From positions 1 to 20,961 of IMG/VR virus record IMGVR_UViG_3300042392_000392: DNA of 20,961 bases, one strand, 5' to 3'. The notes beneath the pieces are model-generated. The model was not told where the DNA came from. It saw only the letters and a program-made list of their open reading frames with translations, and ran no database searches. Below are positions 17,634-20,961 of this stretch, piece after piece (position 1 is the stretch's first letter; each line of letters begins with the position of its first letter). The stretch is from a virus. The position numbers were made by a program, and so were the translations under genes.

Positions 17634-18620
17634 ATGTCCGATAACGCACAAGCAGTCGGTTCGATGACAGTTAACCAAGCAGCGCAAAACTTTGCTTCCA
17701 TGCTAGACACTCAAGAAGGTGTTGACACTGGTGCAGAGGCGCAACCGGAAGAGGAGCAATCCTCTTCTGAGTCTGAAGAAGTTGAATCTGCGGAATTGCA
17801 AGAAGAAGCAGGGGAGACTTCTGAGGAAGTAGAAAGCGAAGACGAAGAGTCTGAGGAAGAAGCCCCCAGGAACGAGAAGTTTATTGTCAAAGTTGACGGT
17901 AAAGAAATCGAAGTTCCAAAGGATGAACTTATCCGAGGTTATCAACGTGAAGCTGACTACACGCGGAAAACGCAGAAACTAGCAGAAGAGCGCAAATTTG
18001 TGGAGTCTGAGTTTCAGCAAGTCCGTGGTGAGCGTGAGCAATATGCTCAGATTTTGGGGCAATTACAGCAAAAATTGCAGGAGTTTGAACCAGCAGAGCC
18101 TGATTGGAACCGCTTGGAGTATGAAGACCCGACTGAATATGCCCGTCAATGGACATCACATCAGCGCCGTCTTCAACAGAAAAATGCGGTTTATGCAGAG
18201 CAGTTGCGGTTACAACAAATGCAACAAGCTGAATCTCAAAAGCATATCCAGAATGTTTTGCAGCAGGAAGTTAAAAGCCTGAAGGAGAAAATTCCAGAAT
18301 GGACTTCTCCGGAAAAAGCCAAAACAGAAGGTAAAGCTTTGTTGGAATACGGTCAAGGGTTGGGTTTTTCAGAGCAGGAACTGAACGGTATTTCTGATTC
18401 TCGGGCATTGCTCGCGCTGCACAAGGCGTGGAAGTATGACCAGATGATGAGCAAACGTCCAGAACTCCAAGCAAAGATTAAAAAAGCCCCTCGCATGGCG
18501 ACTCCAGGTTCAGCGGGTAGCGTAAATTCCAAGTCGAGTGATATTAATAACGCAAAAAAACGTCTTGCACAGACCGGAAGCGTCAGAGATGCCGCATCCC
18601 TTTTTGAAAAGTTTATCTAA
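17634..18620 (+). CDS. Capsid scaffolding protein
   Basis: A 328-residue protein with the usual profile of a phage scaffold: a very acidic N-terminus (EEEQSSSESEEVESAELQEE and more Glu to about residue 80), a short conserved block KFIVKVDGKEIEVPKDELIR with GYQREADYTRKTQKLAEERK, a long Gln/Glu-rich coiled coil (about 100-220), and a C-terminus with basic patches (QAKIKKAPRMATPGSAGSVN and AKKRLAQTGSVRDAASLFEK). Such proteins guide capsid-protein assembly and leave the prohead before or during packaging. AAGAGGT lies before the ATG. It directly precedes the capsid gene by 9 bases. No protease domain is visible. Confidence 0.85.
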   Translation: MSDNAQAVGSMTVNQAAQNFASMLDTQEGVDTGAEAQPEEEQSSSESEEVESAELQEEAGETSEEVESEDEESEEEAPRNEKFIVKVDGKEIEVPKDELIRGYQREADYTRKTQKLAEERKFVESEFQQVRGEREQYAQILGQLQQKLQEFEPAEPDWNRLEYEDPTEYARQWTSHQRRLQQKNAVYAEQLRLQQMQQAESQKHIQNVLQQEVKSLKEKIPEWTSPEKAKTEGKALLEYGQGLGFSEQELNGISDSRALLALHKAWKYDQMMSKRPELQAKIKKAPRMATPGSAGSVNSKSSDINNAKKRLAQTGSVRDAASLFEKFI

Positions 18621-18629
18621 GGATTTATC

Positions 18630-19610
18630 ATGGCTGCTATTACCAACACCTACACGCGCTTTGACGCGAAAGGCGTTCGCGAAGATCTCTCGAATGTTAT
18701 CTACCAAATCTCTCCAGAAGAGACTCCATTCATGTCTAATATTGGCCGTGAAAACGTGTCCAATACATTCTTTGAATGGCAAACCGATGATCTGGCTGCT
18801 GCGATCACAACTAACGCGCAGATCGAGGGCGATGACATCACCTCTTTCACAGCCGTTACAGCTACAGTTCGTTTGGGTAACTACACCCAGATTAGCCGTA
18901 AAGATGTGATCATTGCTGGCACTTTGGAAGCCGTTGACAAAGCAGGTCGCCGTAGCGAACTGAGCTATCAAATGGCTAAGAAGTCTGCTGAGATCAAGCG
19001 CGACATGGAAGCCACAATGCTGGCTAACCAAGCCGCTGCTGCTGGCTCTACCTCCTCTGCCCGTAAAACAGGCGCACTGTTGGCCTTCTTGAAGACCAAC
19101 ACCAACGAAGGCTCTGGCGGTGGTGATCCATCGTACACAACCATCCCTGATGCGGCTCGTACTGATGCCACCACTACTAACTTGCGTTCGTTCAGCGAGA
19201 CATTGCTGAAGGATGTGATTCAGAAGGTGTGGACAGAAGGCGGCGCTCCTTCCATCGTTATGGCTGGTCCTGTTAACAAGCAGAACCTGTCTAAGATGGC
19301 TGGTATTGCTGGTCAGCGTTTCAACGTCACTGGTCCAAAGCCATCCACCATCATTGGTGCAGCCGACATTTATGTCTCTGATTTTGGTAACGTGAGCATT
19401 GTTGCTAACCGCTTCCAGCGTGAGCGTGATGTGTTTGTGTTGGATCCAGAATACGCAAGCGTTGCGTTCCTGCGCCCCTTCCAGACCGTGGAACTGGCAA
19501 AGACAGGCGATGCTGAGAAGCGTATGCTGTTGTGCGAGTGGGGCTTGAAAATCAAGAACGAGAAGGCTCATGGCGCTGTCTATGACCTGAACTCTACAAT
19601 TCAGTCTTGA
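18630..19610 (+). CDS. Major capsid protein (SU10-type)
   Basis: A 326-residue protein matching the SU10-like major capsid family: NTYTRFDAKGVREDLSNVIY, then SPEETPFMSNIGRENVSNTF, EWQTDDLAAA, and an end with RFQRERDVFVLDPEYASVAF, LRPFQTVELAKTGDAEKRML and LCEWGLKIKNEKAHGAVYDL. This is an HK97-fold coat protein that forms the icosahedral shell. Codons here are C/G-richer and more uniform than in neighbours, consistent with very high expression. AAGGATTTATC precedes the ATG. A strong terminator directly after it would keep the mRNA end stable and limit downstream expression. Confidence 0.92.
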   Translation: MAAITNTYTRFDAKGVREDLSNVIYQISPEETPFMSNIGRENVSNTFFEWQTDDLAAAITTNAQIEGDDITSFTAVTATVRLGNYTQISRKDVIIAGTLEAVDKAGRRSELSYQMAKKSAEIKRDMEATMLANQAAAAGSTSSARKTGALLAFLKTNTNEGSGGGDPSYTTIPDAARTDATTTNLRSFSETLLKDVIQKVWTEGGAPSIVMAGPVNKQNLSKMAGIAGQRFNVTGPKPSTIIGAADIYVSDFGNVSIVANRFQRERDVFVLDPEYASVAFLRPFQTVELAKTGDAEKRMLLCEWGLKIKNEKAHGAVYDLNSTIQS

Positions 19611-19617
19611 TCTGAAT

Positions 19618-19647
19618 AAAGGGTGGGCTAATAACCCACCCTTTTTT
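19618..19647 (+). terminator. Rho-independent terminator after the capsid gene
   Basis: AAAGGGTGGG (19618-19627), a 7-base loop, CCCACCC (19635-19641) and six Ts. The stem is perfect, 7 GC-rich pairs plus three A-T pairs. It lies 7 bases after the capsid stop and only 4 bases before the next ATG. Confidence 0.92.
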
Positions 19648-19651
19648 ACTT

Positions 19652-19966
19652 ATGCACACAGAACTTTTTGACGTAAACCCCCTCACTGGTACTCGCAAGA
19701 TGTGGCATTACGATGCCGACAAAGACGAGGCTACCATTGAAACAATTATTGATGCGACTGAAATAGTTGCAGACAACCAACAGAAATTCAATTCATTTGA
19801 TGAAAAAGCTAATTGGAAAGGCGATATGCACCATGTTGCATCCATTCCTATGGCTTTGTTTTATAAAATGAAAGCAGAAGGAAAATTGGATGACCAAGCT
19901 TACATGAAGCGTTGGCTCAATTCGCCTGAGAACCGTGCATTTCGCACAAGACCTGGAGAAGTTTGA
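19652..19966 (+). CDS. Conserved 104-aa head-region protein
   Basis: A 104-residue protein: MHTELFDVNPLTGTRKMWHY, DADKDEATIETIIDATEIVA, FDEKANWKGDMHHVASIPMA, LFYKMKAEGKLDDQAYMKRW, LNSPENRAFRTRPGEV. I recall this arrangement (LFDxxPxTG...ASIPxxxFY...WLNxxxNRxFRTRPG) from other phage head operons, after the capsid gene. Function is unknown; head completion is possible. The conserved N-terminus fixes the start at 19652, yet that ATG is only 4 bases beyond the T-run of the terminator and has no ribosome site. It may be translated from read-through transcripts or as leaderless mRNA. Stop overlaps the next ATG by one base. Confidence 0.7.
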   Translation: MHTELFDVNPLTGTRKMWHYDADKDEATIETIIDATEIVADNQQKFNSFDEKANWKGDMHHVASIPMALFYKMKAEGKLDDQAYMKRWLNSPENRAFRTRPGEV

Positions 19967-20631
19967 TGGATAGTAAGACCATTGGAATTTTGGTTCCAAC
20001 ACGGGATTTTGTTAACTCTGGATTTGCGTTTGATTTGGCTAGGCTAGTTGGATTTACTGTAGGGACATCAAATCACAAGGTTGTGATCTACACTAGCTCT
20101 GGTACTTTGTTGTCGGCACAACGTCAAGACTTGGCGCGAGATGCTGTTGCTGCTGGGTGTACACATACCCTATGGCTAGACAGTGATATGCGATTTCCAA
20201 AGGATTCAATTCTCCGCTTGTTAGAACATGACACACCAATTGTCTGTGGCAACTATGCAAAACGTAGGTTCCCAACTGAACCTATTGCGGTAAAGAAAAA
20301 CACGCCTGATATGGATGCAACATTCATAAATCGGGTATATACTGAGGACGAGTCAACAGGACTTGTTGAAGTAGACTACTGCGGGATGGGCGTTATGCTT
20401 GTCAAATCCGAAGTCTACAAATCTATGGAATATCCTTGGTTTGCCATACCTTGGGTTCCCGCTGCGGAAGACTACATTGGTGAAGATGTATGGTTTTGCC
20501 GTAGAGCAGCCCAAAATGGGCATAAAACATTTGTTGATCAGGATTTGTCTAAGCAAATCTTCCATATTGGCACATTTGAATATAAACATGAACACACACT
20601 GGCGTGTAGGGATGTAGAAAATGGCACTTGA
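19966..20631 (+). CDS. GT-A-type glycosyltransferase-like protein
   Basis: A 221-residue protein resembling GT-A (family 2/Anp1-like) glycosyltransferases: a Rossmann start KTIGILVPTRDFVNSGFAFD, RQDLARDAVAAGCTHTLWLDSDM with the DxD metal/nucleotide-sugar motif at Asp72-Asp74, then GNYAKRRFPTEPIAV, DYCGMGVMLVKSEVYKSMEY, and EDVWFCRRAAQNGHKTFVDQ with IFHIG near the end. It lies between capsid and adaptor genes, so it may decorate virion protein or DNA, or act on host glycans. ATG 19966 has GGAGA upstream and overlaps the previous stop; a TTG at 19963 is the only longer start. The adaptor gene overlaps its end by 11 bases. Confidence 0.8.
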   Translation: MDSKTIGILVPTRDFVNSGFAFDLARLVGFTVGTSNHKVVIYTSSGTLLSAQRQDLARDAVAAGCTHTLWLDSDMRFPKDSILRLLEHDTPIVCGNYAKRRFPTEPIAVKKNTPDMDATFINRVYTEDESTGLVEVDYCGMGVMLVKSEVYKSMEYPWFAIPWVPAAEDYIGEDVWFCRRAAQNGHKTFVDQDLSKQIFHIGTFEYKHEHTLACRDVENGT

Positions 20632-20961
20632 CACATTTGCGGGTCTTAAAACCACGATAGCGGATTACCTTAACCGGGATGACTTGACATCAATCATCCC
20701 GAGTTTTATCTCTATTGCGGAAGCAAAGTTCAACCGCAAGCTGCGTGTTCGCCAGATGATTAAACGTGCAGAGGCTCAGATTGAAACATCATTCTTTGCC
20801 TACCCTTCTGATTGGCTCCAGGCCAAAGAGTTCCAACTTAACACCAACCCAATTGTTCGTCTGGGGTTTGTGACTGAAGCTCAAGGTGATGATCTCAAGG
20901 GTGGAAGGTTCACGGCTGCTGGTCAACCGCTGTACTACACAATCACTGGTAGCCAGCTAGA
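20621..20961 (+). CDS. SU10-like adaptor (head-tail connector), 3' end outside window
   Basis: The frame from ATG 20621 stays open to the window end, giving about 113 residues. It begins MALDTFAGLKTTIADYLNRD, DLTSIIPSFISIAEAKFNRK, LRVRQMIKRAE, then FFAYPSDWLQAKEFQLNTNP. This is the pattern of the SU10-type adaptor family, which sits under the portal and joins it to the tail in podovirus virions. AGGGA is about 10 bases upstream. Its presence after the capsid and glycosyltransferase genes indicates that tail genes follow beyond the window. Confidence 0.85.
   Translation, partial: MALDTFAGLKTTIADYLNRDDLTSIIPSFISIAEAKFNRKLRVRQMIKRAEAQIETSFFAYPSDWLQAKEFQLNTNPIVRLGFVTEAQGDDLKGGRFTAAGQPLYYTITGSQL

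Noticed and set aside
18510-19571. 353-codon open frame on the minus strand across the scaffold end and capsid gene
   Set aside because: It is the shadow of the highly biased capsid gene; no ribosome site, unnatural composition (His, Cys, Ser-rich) and no family.

Overview
The window is a continuous stretch of a tailed double-stranded DNA bacteriophage genome. It carries recombination, replication, packaging and head genes, with no rRNA, tRNA, ribosomal-protein or metabolic genes. The head genes resemble the short-tailed SU10-like (podovirus) type: large portal, acidic scaffold, SU10-type major capsid protein and SU10-type adaptor. Good AGGAG-type ribosome sites, beta-proteobacterial-looking accessory genes and a Fur-box-like dyad suggest a Gram-negative host, perhaps a freshwater Burkholderiales; the host is inference. 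No integrase, CI-type repressor or tRNA is visible. Lifestyle is undetermined because the genome continues past both ends.

Layout. (1) 1-306, plus: end of a 3TM holin (lysis). (2) 296-2522, minus: recombination/nucleotide operon, transcribed leftward as two small proteins, ERF annealing protein, a protein with an SSB-like tail, a winged-helix protein, a MazG-like NTP pyrophosphohydrolase and a DUF3310 protein. (3) 2523-2631: divergent control region with an operator-like dyad. (4) 2632-9426, plus: replication and accessory operon (DUF1376 initiator-like protein with a 7-bp repeat array, possible loader, RusA resolvase, repeat-built APVQEP proteins, methyltransferase, HNH protein), almost all joined by 4-bp ATGA overlaps. 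(5) 9427-9809: non-coding convergent region with terminators and repeats. (6) 9810-11058, minus: four-gene counter-oriented cassette around a DUF7227-like protein. (7) 11059-11665: 607 bp of non-coding DNA with a cluster of operator-like dyads, direct repeats and the Fur-box-like site. (8) 11666-20961, plus: terminase small and large subunits, terminator, five small proteins, portal, scaffold, capsid, terminator, conserved small protein, glycosyltransferase and adaptor (cut by the window end).

The most interesting signal is not a gene. A 14-16 bp dyad with consensus TAGGGTTTACCCTA occurs about seven times. It is found only in non-coding DNA: between the divergent early operons, in the convergent gap, beside the leftward cassette start, and four times in 90 bp upstream of the terminase genes. 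This looks like a phage-wide regulon or origin/packaging signal whose binding protein is not identified. Second is a pair of genes built from unique cassettes separated by near-identical palindromic DNA repeats, a possible substrate for ERF-driven cassette shuffling. Several genes too short for usual ORF cutoffs (31, 32, 46, 48, 50, 51 and 56 aa) are supported by ribosome sites or stop-start overlaps.
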